A stretch of DNA of 64,000 nt from Zanthoxylum bungeanum. Its lineage: Eukaryota; Streptophyta; Magnoliopsida; Sapindales; Rutaceae. Location of the stretch: contig SKCR01035587.1 of assembly GCA_019454045.1 (NCBI GenBank), forward strand, positions 1-64,000, written 5' to 3'. Both the position numbers and the translations under genes were made by a program. The notes under the pieces were generated by a model that worked only from the letters and a program-made list of their open reading frames with translations, did no database searches and was not told where the DNA came from. This document shows positions 23,700 through 36,517 of this stretch, in pieces; within the stretch, counting starts at the first letter, position 1, and each line of letters opens with the position of its first letter.

Positions 23700-25746
23700 T
23701 GTAACACCCTATCAAAGGCAATGTGCTATCGACAGACGACATGATTACCCATCCCCATAAGCCTATAAATTTATAGAAATTCGGGCATGATGTAACCTAA
23801 AAATAGACAACCTGGAACAAAGTCTAATATTCAACGAAACCTGAAATAGACATCATATATCAAAATGATGTCAAGTCCACATAAACTCATCAAAATAATC
23901 ACTTAAGGGTTTCGTACCCACATCATATATCAACAATCAAGGGCTCTGTACCCACAACATCATAAATAATCAAAATAGTTACTTAATATATACAAACAAC
24001 GTGCTCAGCACTATAAATAAAATATTAATCACAAATACTAGACCTCTAAAACTTTTCCCATGACACTTGTGAAGCTGACTGCAACTTGCGTGATCCGCGT
24101 CTCGAGCATAGCTTCCAAAGCCAAAATGGTTGACTTATCTGGTAGCTAACCTGAAAAACTAGCAACCGATTTTATGTGAGTTATAAAACTCAATAAATAA
24201 CCATTCTAGTACTACAAATAGAACATACAAGTCAAATATATCATTAACTTTTTAGAATAACAAAGTTGTTATGAGTTTAGAGTTATCAAGTTTTTATATT
24301 TTTTATGCATGTCAAATCGAGTACGTCAAATAACATCGAAACCATTTCAATTACATGAAGCATGAAATCTCATATTTATATTTTATCACCAGGAAACATC
24401 TTTGAAATATTATCAAATCGGTAAATCAATCAAACTTTCTTCTATTCGGTTACAAACTATCCTCAATACCAAAACAAACTACTTCAATACCAAAATAAAC
24501 TTTCTCCAATTCCGGTGGCTTACAATAACTTAACATGTGTGATTCATAGACATTCATACAATCATAACTCACTTATTTTATATTCATGCCAATATAATTT
24601 TAGAATTCTTATGCATATACGTACTTACGATAGCAACTTAACAAAAACACTTTACAACATCTTATACTCATACTAGTTTTCAAAGCATTCATTCATTCCA
24701 CATGAACATACACATTTCATACATAACACAGAATCTATCAAACACACACATACACTCAAACATACATACAATCATCGAGCAACCAAAAAATTAAGCATAT
24801 ATACCGTTAATACATAAGAGAACAGTAACTCAAACAACACATACATATGCGTTGGCTTATACAAATAATGCTCAGACGAGACTCATTACCTATTTTAGAA
24901 TAAGTATGAGATAAATGGCATCTGAACGGATCCTTGACCAGCTCGACTACTATAACACGAGAAGATCAACCAATTAAACATAAGCACATGCACACATATC
25001 ACTTAACACAAACTCATTACACAATTTCTCATACATAAACACAAACATGAAAAACATATCTGAATCTTCATCCAAATACTCATTTACATACATAAATTTC
25101 AAACAAATAAATATACATTACTATGAACTCAAATGATAAATCCTTAACCGTCCTCAAATCTTTCATTACTACTCAAACACCTTTAGTTTCAGATTTTCCA
25201 TATAGTAACCTCTAATACAGAAACTTATCAATTATACTAATCCATTCAAGAAGAACTTAGCTTACACCTATTTCTTATCATAATTATCCAATCTAATTTT
25301 TATACCGAATATCACATGTTCAGGTCAATAACAATCTTATCCACAAAAATGCACACATACATATGCTAATACAGACTCTGAAGTCATAACTTATTCCATT
25401 TACTATTCTTTTATTCCCAAATCATACATATCCTATCATCTCATACATATATAAATATACGTTCATATACTTATACATATGCCTATACATATACATATCA
25501 TTACAGGTTCACACACTTACGTACAAAACACATGCATATAAACATTGAGCTCATCAAATGTCTCACTTTATATCATAGGAAATATGAAATCCATACATGC
25601 TATGTTGGATTCACTTAGCTAATCATAGTCTTGAATTTCGTTTTCAAACTACCTTTTAACTATCCTAGTTTTATTCTAAACAATTCAAAAACCTCTACAT
25701 ACATTCAAACTCAAATCAATAATTTAAGCTCTCATCGCATTGGTTA
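23700..25746 (-). mobile_element. Gypsy LTR 'M', minus strand, interrupted by G2
   Basis: Begins TGTAACACCCTATC, the reverse complement of a gypsy LTR 3' end, and carries minus-strand versions of blocks in the 13280-13400 remnant (GTTATAAAACTCAATAAATAA; GATCCGCGTCTCGAGCATA). It proceeds towards the LTR start but is cut at 25746 by the G2 LTR, so G2 inserted into M. No coding sequence. Confidence 0.55.
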
Positions 25747-25788
25747 TGTAGGCATTGCATTTTTGCATGTGAAACCCGATGATGAGTC

Positions 25789-27404
25789 TTTTATTAAGTG
25801 TTACAAAAGTTGTAGAGAAGCCTTTTGTCATTTACCCTAAAGTGAAACCATTTCACCTTTTACCCTAAACTAGGTAGATATTGGTAAATGGTATTCAAAA
25901 AGCAAAACAAGGTAGTTGTGTGGTGGGAACACCTACCACACATGGCTCCAAATATTTGAATTCGAAATTCAAATATCTCTATGAACATTTACCGCGGCTC
26001 GGTTCTGTTTAATCCGATTAAACGAACCTACGTCGCTAAATAATTAAATCTAATTCAATTAAATAACGATGCCTCGCAAATATATTACGAACGTCGTTCA
26101 CGAACTTATTCTAAATCAATTCGTTCGTTCATATTAAAGTCCGAATTTAATCTCGTAATGAAATCCAATTCATTTTAATATATCCGATATATTAATTTTA
26201 GCCCATTTGAATAAATTAAATAGAAAAATCAAATTTAAATATTAAATTTATTTTACCGATTAATTCCAAATTAATCGCGTTCTTTCTCTACTGAACACAT
26301 TTAATCCCAGATTAAATAAAGCCCATATTAATCCAAGATTAATTTTCTCTCTCTGAATTAATCCCAGATTAATTCTAATTTAAGTCAACTGTCATCGGTG
26401 AATCTTTGGGAAGCGACCCAAGAGATCTCTGGATGTTGGCAGTAAATCCGGTTATCAGACTATCCGATAAAGTGAGTACCTCGTACCACGTGCTAACCGA
26501 TTTACAAGACATGGTTGGCTTCTAGCGAAGCACCGTGCCTACCCAATTCTCCAAAAATATTCTTACTGGAATATATAATCTATGTCAGGCGTAGAATACC
26601 TAGTATCTCGTATTGCGATCCAGTATCAGATGTCACGTGCTAGGCTTGGGGCTGGAATAGTGTCTGCCCCGTACGAAGCACATATCAGATATCAAACAAC
26701 TAGTCTCTTTGAATCGGATAATCATGACCTTGTCACATTATCCCGATGGTTGTAACACAATAGAGAACGAGTTATGAATCCATGCGTGATCATCATCTCC
26801 ATATGTCTGGAGTGATACTTCCGTCTTGACATCACATCCAATACACTACGATTCTCGATAAACCCAATAGAGGCGTACACATAACCTGTTAAAGCCCTGG
26901 ACGACCAAAACCAAAGTTTACCGATTGTCGCAAGTCTCAGATTAAGACCAAATACATCTACCCTGACGCGGACTCCCATAGACACATATACATACTACCA
27001 ATGGGATTCCGCGGGGTCTATCCAGAGCGAAGCTGTTTTTCGTACCATCGGTAAAACACAACCTCCTATCACACTTGCATAAGTATCCTATACTTAAACA
27101 TATGAGAACTATGCTGTTATGCCCTCACAACGTGCACAAGTGCAATACTAGTCTATTCCGCATTATCGATGTCTAGTCTCGATAATACTACGACTAGGGA
27201 TATTTAATGATTAAACCTTTATGGATTGATACTGTCTCATATTATCTCAATCCGGAACTAATCATATGGACTTTTACCATTTATATATCAAAGTAAATAA
27301 ATTACGAAATGATAAAAGGTAATTTCAATATTACATAGTCAATTTTGTACAAAAACACAATGTCTTTTACAAACAATGACGCTATGGGTCATAATTGTCT
27401 AACA
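25789..27404 (-). mobile_element. 3' LTR of element C (3' end missing)
   Basis: Minus-strand LTR starting TGTTAGACAATTATGACCC at 27404 and running left through the hairpin domain (25950-26380) to about 25789, where the last ~300 bp of the LTR are absent and G2 sequence begins. Subtype as in A and the solo LTR at 2871. Confidence 0.8.
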
Positions 27405-27415
27405 ATCTCCCACTT
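27405..27415 (-). other. Polypurine tract of element C
   Basis: AAGTGGGAGAT on the minus strand, directly before the LTR start, identical to that of E at 51443-51453. It primes plus-strand DNA synthesis. Confidence 0.8.
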
Positions 27416-27418
27416 GGC

Positions 27419-29165
27419 CTATAGCCAGTCACTCAAGCATCTAACACCTGAACTATGTATGTGCTTCTCAAACTTTTGTTGTGAAATAGCTTTCGTCAGC
27501 AGGTCTGCAATGTTGTCATCTGATGCGACCTTCTCGATCTTCACAACGCCACGATGTATGATCTCATGAATCATATGGAAACGTCGAAGAACATGCTTGG
27601 ATCGTTGATGAGACCGTGGTTCCTTAGCCTGCGCTATAGCCCCGTTATTGTCACAAAATAGTGGAACGGGCTCAGCTGCTAACGGAACTACTCCTAATCC
27701 AATCAGGAATTTACGGATCCAAACTGCCTCTTTTGCTGCTTCAGCTGCAGCAATATACTCCGCTTCTGTTGTTGAATCGGCAACAGTCTCTTGCTTGGAA
27801 GTTTTCCAGCTTACTGCTCCGTTGTTCAAACAAAATATGTACCCAGATTTCGACTTAGAGTCGCCTTTATCGGTTTGGAAACTTGCATCGGTATACCCAG
27901 TTACCTCAAGTTCTCCATCTCCATAAATTAATAAAGCATCCTTAGTTCGTCTAAGATACTTAAGGATGTTCTTAACTGCCATCCAGTGACCATCACCTGG
28001 ATCAGCCTGATAGCGACTACACATGCTCAAAGCATACGAGACATCAGGTCGCGTACATATCATAGCATACATGATCGATCCGACTGCCGAGGCGAACGGT
28101 ATCCGACTCATGCTGTTTCTCTCATCTTAAGTTTTAGGACACATGTCCTTGGATAGAGAGATGCCATGTGACACTGGTAACAGTCCCCTCTTGGACTGAT
28201 CCATGTTGAATCTTTTCAACACTTTGTCAATGTACGTGCTCTGAGAGAGTCCAAGCATCTTTCTAGATCTATCCATGTAGATCTTTATTACTTGAATAAG
28301 GGCTGCTTCTCCCAGATCTTTCATGGAGAATTTTAATGAAAGCCAAGCTTTCACCGATGTTAACATGGGAATGTTATTACCCATAAGCAATACATCGTCA
28401 ACATAAAGGATAATGAATGTCAGTGCGCTCCCACTAACCTTCTTATATACACAAGGATCATCCTTTTTTTGAATGAAATCATATTCTTTTATGATCTCAT
28501 CAAAATATTGGTTCCATGACCGCGATGCTTGCTTCAGTCCATAAATGGACCGATTTAACTTACAAACCTTGTTTGCAAGTCTAGGCACGATAAAACCATC
28601 AGGCTGTTGCATATAAACATCCTCCAAAAGGTTTCCGTTAAGGAAAGCGATTTTAACGTCCATCTGTCATATCTCGTAATCGAAATATGCAGCAATAGTA
28701 AGCATTATCCGAATGGATTTAATCATGGCAACGGGTGAGAAAGTTTCATCGTAATCGACACCATGTCGTTGACGATACCCCTTCGCTACAAGCCTAGCTT
28801 TGTACGTTTGTTCGTTGCCTTCCATGTCGGTCTTCTTCTTGAAGATCCATTTGCATCCAATAAGCTTTACACCTTCTGGTGCATCAATCAGTGTCCAAAC
28901 TTGGTTAGTGTACATGGAATCCATTTCGGACTTCATGGCCTCTTGCCATAAAGCGGAATCGATATCTTGTATCGCTTCCTCATACGTAGCCGGTTCGTCT
29001 TCCTCAATGAGATTAATATCAACATGAGACGAAATCAGAAACCCATACCACTCAGGTTGGTTCCTAACTCTCTCCGACCTACGCGGTCTTTGTGTAATAG
29101 AAGATTGTGGTACAGTCTCATCCCGGATGGACTGTTCTTGTTCCGTTGAGGATTCTATGCCTGGA
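27419..29165 (-). pseudogene. Copia RT-RNase H, broken by two stops
   Basis: Minus-strand C-terminal half of the polyprotein. Reverse transcriptase comes first, with the conserved start KARLVAKGYRQRHGVDYDET (near 28800), SIYGLKQASRSW, and the catalytic YVDD (near 28400). RNase H follows with GYTDASF, ADSTTEAEYIA and LFCDNNGAI, ending CLSDWL at 27419. It is a single frame with stops at 28127-28129 and 28667-28669; both arose by G:C-to-A:T change relative to element E. A frameshift near 29168 separates it from integrase. The catalytic motifs look intact, but the copy cannot make a full protein. Confidence 0.85.
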
Positions 29166-30116
29166 ACATATCACTCCGATTTTCATCGAGTTCTACTTCC
29201 TCCCACTTACCACTGTATTTAGGAATTCCTTCTCAAGGAAAACCACATGTAGAGCAATAAATACTTTGTTCTCTCGTGGGTGATAGAAGTAATATCCTTT
29301 GGTTTCCCTAGGATATCCTACGAATAGACATTTACCCGATTTGGGATCAAGTTTGGTACCTTCCAAACGCTTGACGTATGCCCAGCATCCCCAAATCTTT
29401 AGGAATGAGAAACCCGGTTTCTTTCCAGTCTATATTTCATATGGTGTCTGTTGTACAGACTTTGATGGAACCTTATTCAAAATAAGAACTGCATTATTTA
29501 ATGCATATCCCCAGAAGGAAATAGGTAGCTCAGTGCGACTCATCATAGACCTTACCATGTCCAACAGAGTTCGGTTTATCCGTTCAGATACACCGTTTAA
29601 TTGCGGTGCTCCAGGAGGAGTCCACTGTGAAAGAATACCATATTCTTTCAAGTAATCTAGAAACTCATTGCTCAAGTATTCGCCACCACTGTCCGACCAT
29701 AATGTCTTTATACTCTTGACGGTCTGTTTTTCAACTTCGTGTCGAAACTCTTTGAATTTCTCAAAAGTTTCCGACTTGTGTCTCATAAGATACACATAAC
29801 CATAACGCGATGCATCATCCGTAAAGGTTACGAAGTATTCGAATCCACCTCTAGCCTGGCTAGACATGGGCCCACAAACATCACTATGAACGAGGGCTAA
29901 TAGTTCTGTGGCACGTACACCTTTACTGCTATAAAAGGTGATTTAGCATTTTGCCTAATAAGCAAGATTCCCAGACGTCATATGAATTTGGATCAAATCC
30001 GTCCAAGTACCCACTCTTCGAAAGTGTGGATATGCGAGTCTTGTTAATGTGTCCCAGACGACAGTGCCACATGTAAGTCTAATCTTGTTACTTAGTTTGA
30101 GCCTTTTGTTGTTACA
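29166..30116 (-). pseudogene. Copia integrase, broken
   Basis: Minus-strand integrase. The HHCC zinc region is at about 29940-30100 but frame-disrupted. The catalytic core has the first Asp in LVHSD just before 29870, the second Asp in SDSGGEY and Glu in SERINRTLLDMV. A 145-codon open stretch (29430-29867) ends in a stop at a conserved Trp (YEI*). A small insertion near 29935 breaks the frame upstream. Confidence 0.85.
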
Positions 30117-30527
30117 TTATATGTTTGAGGATTGATTTATATTCAAAATATAAAGACCATTATTAGCATCAACTGAACATATCTCAAAATCATCTTTATA
30201 AAAAAACACCCAGTGTTTCGGAATATAAAAGTGTACCCGCATTGGGTCAAAACAAGATACAGAGATAATATTCCTAGTCAAACTAGGTACATAATAACAG
30301 TCTGAAAGTTTAAGTACATGCCCCGAAGGCAGTTCTAAAACAAAAGTGCCAACGGCCAAAACGGCGACTGGTGCCCCATTTCCAACACGTAGATCAATCT
30401 CTCCTGAAGCCAGTCTCCTGCTAATCTGCAGATCCTGCACATCAGTACATATGTGAGTACCACAACCAGAATCAAAAATCCAATTTTTAAAACTAGAAGT
30501 TGCCATGTTTATTTCAATAACAAACAT
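30117..30527 (-). pseudogene. Copia aspartic protease
   Basis: Minus-strand 136-codon stretch with WIFDSGCGTHIC (active-site Asp-Ser-Gly) and the C-terminal SLTRNIISVSCFD. It ends shortly before the integrase HHCC region. It would cleave the Gag-Pol polyprotein. The frame is broken on both sides, so it counts as part of a dead polyprotein although this domain looks largely intact. Confidence 0.8.
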
Positions 30528-30553
30528 ACCTTGGGCCAGTGCCTTGCCCGCCT

Positions 30554-31375
30554 TTATCTCCTCTTGAAGCGCCTTGTACTCGCGGCAGTCACGCTTCCAG
30601 TGACCCCGCTTGCCGTACTGTAGGCAAACATCCTGAGATTTGTCATTTGGCTTCCCAGAAGCCTTGACTTTTTGGCCTTGCCCCTTAGAATATGCTTCTT
30701 CTTTTGCACACCTTCAGTTGCCTTGGGCCCAGCCCTAGGTCCATGAGATGTCGATGCAAAGTGCGCCTCGCGCTTGTTGCCCTTTTGAAGCTCCTTTTCA
30801 GCCTCCTTGAGAGTTGACAGTAACTCTCCAAGAGTATCACTGTTGTTCATCAAATTATAATTTATAATGAACTGTCTCCAGGAATCGGGGAGAGATTGCA
30901 GGATCATATCCACAGTAATCTCTGCCTCAAAGACTATCCCCATGTTGGCAGCTCATCGATGTCAGCAATCATCTGAGCCACGTGGGACTCAACAGACATG
31001 CCATCTGTCATGCGTGAGCGAAAGAGCTTCTTCACTAACTCGTACCTCTGCATCCTCTTGTTAGAGCGATGCAGATCTTGCAACCTCGCTACCATATTAT
31101 AAGGATCCAAGTCCATATTTGTCTATGAAAGTGCTGAGTCATCGAAGCAAGCATAATGGACTGAGTTGTGTCACAATCATCGCTGTGAGTCTTCCAAAGC
31201 TCCAGCTCAAGTGTCTCATTCGGTCCGGGCTTAGGCCCAAGAGGTCTTTGTAAAGTATACAACAGCCTCTCTGAACCTAGGACAATCCTAAGTTCATTTC
31301 CCAATCTACAAAATTCGTGCCCTTGAAGACATTATCTCCCATGATAATGTCACGAACATTTCCTTTGCCTGTCAT
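30554..31375 (-). pseudogene. Copia gag, frameshifted
   Basis: Minus-strand capsid gene. It starts MTGKGNVRDIIMGDNV at 31375 and loses frame near 31310 (one base missing), again near 31110 and near 30650. Recognisable blocks: ELELWKTHSDDCDT, LHRSNKRMQRYELVKKLF, SLPDSWRQFIINYNLM. The zinc knuckle near 30600 reads CLQYGKRGHWKRDC, with Tyr in place of the second Cys, as in E. Confidence 0.85.
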
Positions 31376-33331
31376 CTTGACTACGATAGTCTAACTATCT
31401 AGTCAACGATAATGGGTACAGACTAACTGTTACATAGAAAATAACAATATATTAGTCCAACTAATAAAGTATATTGACGAAATATTTGAAAGCGCGTAAA
31501 GCTAAGTATCTGAATGAATTGCAAATTCAATACTAGCCTCCCACTATTTTTTCGCGCGAGCCTCTAACCCTCTGTCGAGTACTCGGGAACCTAGTTTCCT
31601 AGTGGGCTAGGATCTTGTTAAATAACATACAACCTTGACTTTGGCCAACAAGTTGTATGAAACTTAACTAGGTAGATCTCGAAGATCAATTGGATCTCAT
31701 CCATTCCTAGATCCGGTAGGTGGACATCCAAGTCCGAAAACACATTATATTAATATGCCAATATGTCAACATATTTTCCTAACCTTTTTCCTCTGAATCA
31801 ACTAAGCCTTGGCTTTGGCACAACAAGCTTAATGATTCCAGTTAAGCGGGCGGACCCGTTGACATGGAAAGTTTCGTAATCATGTCGATGGACAAGAAGT
31901 GATCTTGACTTTGGCCAACAATCACAACTTGGACAAGACACCGATATGTAACAAAACCTTCATGATTCAAACACATCCGTAATTGACAAAGGCCTTGACT
32001 TTGGCCAACAAACCAATGCCAACTTTAGATCTTGAGTAAGAATCACTTAACGGAAGGGGGAAAAATGTTAATGTTTTTGAGGGTTTTTCACGTAAATTGG
32101 CATCCAATTTATTATCTTTGATTAGTCTCATCATACACCCTTAAGCATGCTTCTAAAACATCATAAGGCGCAAAAGTAAATTAATAACGATATCGGATGG
32201 ATATTTAAACATATTGTTCCTAGAACAAATCACTCAATTTCCTCTCCCCGACTAGACTATTCTAACTCCCACCCTTTTACAAAATACAATAAAGAAACCT
32301 CATATTCATTGAGGGCAATAGGTGAGAAGAGAATTACAAGGAGTAAATAGATTAAAGGCTGGACACGCAGGCCCAATTAATAAATTCTAAACTTATTACA
32401 ATTCCAAAATTGCCCTTGCCCTTCTAATATCCATCTGATATACATTATTCATACATCACATATATGTATTCAATCAAAAATGTTTATTTCAATCAATCTA
32501 ATCCAATTAATTAATCTTTGATAATGACCATCCAATGTTCAAACAATGATTTGATTTGCGCGAGTCCAACTCGTTTAAGAATAAATACTTTTGAGTACGT
32601 ATTCTTGAATTATATCGAACTACAACTTAAATCCTATTTATTTGTATTCAATACTAATTCTAATTTAATTCCAAATTTAAATATTTACACTCATATAGTT
32701 GTCTTAAAGACTTGGATTCCAACATCCAATCTTGATGGGTCTCAAAGCACAATAACATCCAATGTCATTTTAATTAAAGTCCAATGATTTGGCTTTTAAT
32801 TGATTCTTAAGGCATGGGCTTTGGCCATAATGGATCAAATCCAAAATGCCAAGGCCCAATAGGAATCACCCTATTGCCATCAAATCAATTTAGGCCCATT
32901 AGGCCCAATCAAATTCTTTTAAAGGGCCAAGTGATGTATTTGGACTTCATGGAATTGGTTTTGGGCCCAATTGGATCCAATCAAAAAGTCCAAAACCAAA
33001 CTAGGTCAAACCAAGCCCATTAGGCCCAAATACACACTTTTAGCCCAATTTATTTTAAAGGCATATTATCATAATTATAATATTCCAAATATCACAATTA
33101 TTTTAATTAAAGTGTAATATGCATAATTAATTAATTAAACTCAATATTTCCAAAATATCAATTAACTTATTAATCATGCTTGAATAATAATTCATGCTTA
33201 ACATAAATCAAGCCAAAACACATCATTGCATGCTTGGACATATTGAAGCCAAGATCATCATTTCATGCTCAACATGCACTTTATTTTAACATGGAACATT
33301 ATAGACATTGTTCTAATCAAATTAAACTAAC
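31376..33331 (-). other. Long untranslated leader of element C
   Basis: About 1.95 kb between gag and the switch point, similar to A's leader. It has three TTGGCCAAAGTCAAG motifs (minus strand) near 31634, 31906 and 31995, the palindrome CGAGTACTCG (31576-31585) and the adjoining hairpin (31586-31599). The region next to the primer site (about 250 bp in A) is missing. Confidence 0.75.
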
Positions 33332-33333
33332 AA

Positions 33334-33347
33334 TGGTATCATGAGCC
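33334..33347 (+). other. Inverted primer binding site in element C
   Basis: TGGTATCATGAGCC on the plus strand, preceded by ACTAACAA, i.e. an LTR end plus primer site in the orientation opposite to the rest of C. One base (T) is inserted relative to the canonical tRNA-iMet site. Confidence 0.8.
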
Positions 33348-33369
33348 TAATTTAAGCATGATAATTTAT

Positions 33370-33789
33370 ACACAACTACCTTGTTTTGCTTTTTGAATAC
33401 CATTACCAATATCTACTAGTTTATGGTAAAAGGTGAAAGGTTTCACTTTAGGGTAAATGACAAAAGGCTTCTCTACAACTTTTGTAACACTTAACAAAAT
33501 CAAAACACAAGAAACCCTAGAAGCTTTTGGCTTGGCCGAAATAAACACTCCTCTTCTCTCTTTGATTTTGTTTTTCAAATCAACAAAAGCTAGCACTTTG
33601 GAAGTGAACAAAGGTGATAGGGAAACTACTCAAAAGCTTGGAATCATCCAAAAGCTTGGATCTTGGAGATCTTGAATCTCAAAAATTTTTAAAGCTCTAT
33701 CACTCATTGTAAGTTTATTCCGCACCGTATAATGACATATATATTGTTTCATGTTTATTAGATCCTAATATGTTCTAGGAACACTAACA
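33370..33789 (+). mobile_element. Copia LTR 3' fragment, plus strand
   Basis: Last ~420 bp of an LTR, from CACAACTACCTTG to GGAACACTAACA at 33789, immediately followed by the right TSD GAGTC. Its plus orientation conflicts with the minus orientation of C's coding region and left LTR. About 130 bp overlap with sequence also kept in the left LTR. Confidence 0.8.
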
Positions 33790-35705
33790 GAGTCTCATTT
33801 GGAGGCACTACCTTTTAAGTCGCAAGAAGCCGCGGGAAACGGTCGTCGAAAGGGAATCGGTATTTTGTTAGATCTTTTTCGCCGGGTTAGTTTCGGGTTC
33901 TCTTGTTGGACCTCCGTTTTGAAACACATGTCACAAACTAAATTTAAAAGAATTAAAACATTTAAAACACATGTCACAAATTTTAAATTATAACCAATTA
34001 AAATTTTTTTCACAAATTAAATTAAACTAAATCAAAACCAATCAATTAAATTGAAAGTAAATTAAAATTAAACCAAATTTAATTAAAATAAATTAAAATT
34101 AAATATTAAATTAAAGCTAATTAAATTAAACTAAAATACAATTGAATTAAATTAAAGCAAATTAAATTGAAATGAAACTAATTAAATTAAATGAAAATTG
34201 AATTTAATATTAAATTAAATCTAAATACCAAAATTAAGTAAACCTAATTCCTAAAATAAATAAATCAATTCCTAAAAAAATAAATCACATACCAATTAAA
34301 TAAATTACTCACCTAAAATATAATTATTCTTTCCCTAAATAAATTAAGTAAATCCCTCCCTAATTAATTGATTTTATTTCCTTAAAAAACCATACAAAAC
34401 CCTAACAGATGCACTCACTATATAAACACAACACACACTAAACCCTAGACCTTCCTCCCTCCACTCAACAATCAATCAGCCAAAAACTTAAAACAAGAAA
34501 ACCCTAACAAGCTTCCTCTCTCCATCTTCCCTCTCCCTTCCACGGCAAGAACAAAAATAAAAAACACTCCACAGCCAATTCAGAACCCTTTCACACTGCA
34601 GCCAACCAACCACATACTCCACGTTCACGCCATCCACTACAAACAAATGTCCACCCCACTTTTGCCCTAACTCCCATCACGCACGTAAGCCATCAGCAGC
34701 CCCATACACAAGCCTACGCTCAACACCTGAACCTCACCTTCACGCCACTCTCACAGCCTTCAGCCACGAACTGACACTGCCAACAATCATCAACCCTTCA
34801 TCAAAGCACATAGCAACCCACTCTATTCCCTCTCTCGAAAAGCCACGACATTGCCTCATTCACGCTTCAAGATACCACCGGCCAGCTCACCTTCACGCTT
34901 GCCAACCTCACATTGCACACAGCTCTCCACGATAAACACACGTTGCCTCAAGCCTACAAATCGCCCATCTCCATCAGCGCATCACAGCCACGCCCTTGCT
35001 TCAAATAACAACCCTCAATAAGCCAAATCTGAGCCTTTAACACCGTGCCTAAGAACCCCACACACTGCCATAATTCACGCACAAATACCCCTGCACTGTA
35101 CGTCCACACCTTCATGCCCTCACAGCCCTACACTCCTTGCCGATTCAACATCTGCCCTTCACATCCTTAGTAATCCCCCACCAAACACGTCGCCAAAGCC
35201 TTCAACAGCCCCTTTTTAAACACGCTCCACCAAACACGTCCCCAAAGCGTTCAACGCAAACACTTCACGCCTAGTCTTCATCAGCCACCTCTCACGTACA
35301 AAAGCCACTGCCCTTCAAGCAACCCTCACGCCACTGACCAGCACTGCCCTCACGCCACTTCCACCCACTGACCGACAAAAGTCCCTCATAACCGACCAAA
35401 ACAGTAAGTAAAACAACCCCTTAACCGAGAGTAAACCTGACCCCAAAACTGTCCATAAAACAGTTCAAAAAAATCAACCAAAATATAGCCAAAACAGTCC
35501 TTAAATAGTCCAAAAAGCAAGCTACATCATAAAAATAAATCCCTCAAACAGCCCCTAAATCCCCCAAACAGCAGCGAAACAGAGGTAAAACAGCGACCAA
35601 AACAGCAAAACAGTGAGCAAAGACATCGAACCAGTGAACCGGAAGAGTTGCGGATTATTAGCCTTTCCGACGGACTTGGAACGCGCTTCCGGAAGTCGAC
35701 GTAAA
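33790..35705 (+). mobile_element. G2 LTR, middle piece
   Basis: From GAGTCTCATTTGGAGGC to GTCGACGTAAA. It contains an extremely AT-rich stretch of AATTAAATTAAA phrases (about 34010-34330), the TATA box and a long C/A-rich, G-poor tract (34430-35500) that likely forms the transcribed leader, ending in the CAGTGAACCGGAA block shared with 62470. No coding potential. Confidence 0.75.
34419..34426 (+). promoter_or_regulatory. TATA box of G2 LTR
   Basis: TATATAAA in the context CACTATATAAACACA, followed by a C/A-rich transcribed-type sequence; same relative place as 62228 in the next copy. Confidence 0.55.
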
Positions 35706-36517
35706 TGTTGGACAGTTATGACCCATAGCGTTACTATTTGTAAAAGACATTGTGTTTTTATACAAAATTAACTATGTAGTACTGAAATTGCCTTTTACCG
35801 TTTAGTAATTTATTTACTTTTTTATTCAAATGGTTAAAGTCCATATGATTAGTTCCGAATTGAGATGATATGAGACAGTTTCAATCCATAAAGGTTTAAT
35901 CATTAAATATCCCTAGTCGTAGTATTATCGAGATTGGACATCGATAATACGGCACAGACTAGTATTGCACTTGTGTCGTTGTGAGGGCATAACGGCATAG
36001 TTCTCATATATTTAAGTATTGGATACTTATGCAAATGCGATAGGAGGTTGTGTTTTACCGATGGTACGAAAAATAGCTTCGCTCTGGATAGACCCCGCGG
36101 AATCCCGTTGGTAGTATGTATATGTGTCTATGGGAGTCCGCATCAGGTAGGTGTATTTGGTCTTAACCTGAGACTTGCATCGCTAGTACTTGCGACAATC
36201 GATAAACTTTAGTTTTGGTCGTTCGGGGCTTTAACAGGTTCTGTGTACCCATCTACTGGGTTATATTGAGAATCGTAGTATATTGGGTGTGATGTCGAGA
36301 TGAAGTATCACGCCAGATATATGGAGATGATGATCGCGCAGGGATACATAACTTGTTCTCTATAAAGGTTGCAACTGTCGGGATATATGACAAGTCATGA
36401 TTATCCGATTCAAATGACTATTGCTTGATATCTGATATGTGCTTCGTACGGGGTAGACACTATTCCAGCCCCAAGCCTTGCACGTGATCATCCGATAGGA
36501 AATAACTGGATCGCAAT
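35706..36517 (+). mobile_element. 5' LTR of element E, left part
   Basis: First ~810 bp of the LTR, TGTTGGACAGTTATGACCC to CTGGATCGCAAT, closely matching 51454-52260. It ends where D begins; GCAAT (36513-36517) is the left TSD candidate of D, the right copy having been lost. Confidence 0.8.

Larger units (their letters stand above)
25789..33789 (-). mobile_element. Rearranged Ty1/copia element C
   Basis: Flanked by TSD GAGTC (25784-25788 and 33790-33794). In window order: minus-strand 3' LTR lacking its last ~300 bp, purine tract, RNase H-RT, integrase, protease, gag, leader, then an orientation switch at about 33331 into a plus-strand primer site and a plus-strand LTR 3' fragment that ends CTAACA at the TSD. 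An intact element would have its second LTR in minus orientation. The coding region is of the same type as element E, with several stops and frameshifts. Confidence 0.8.
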
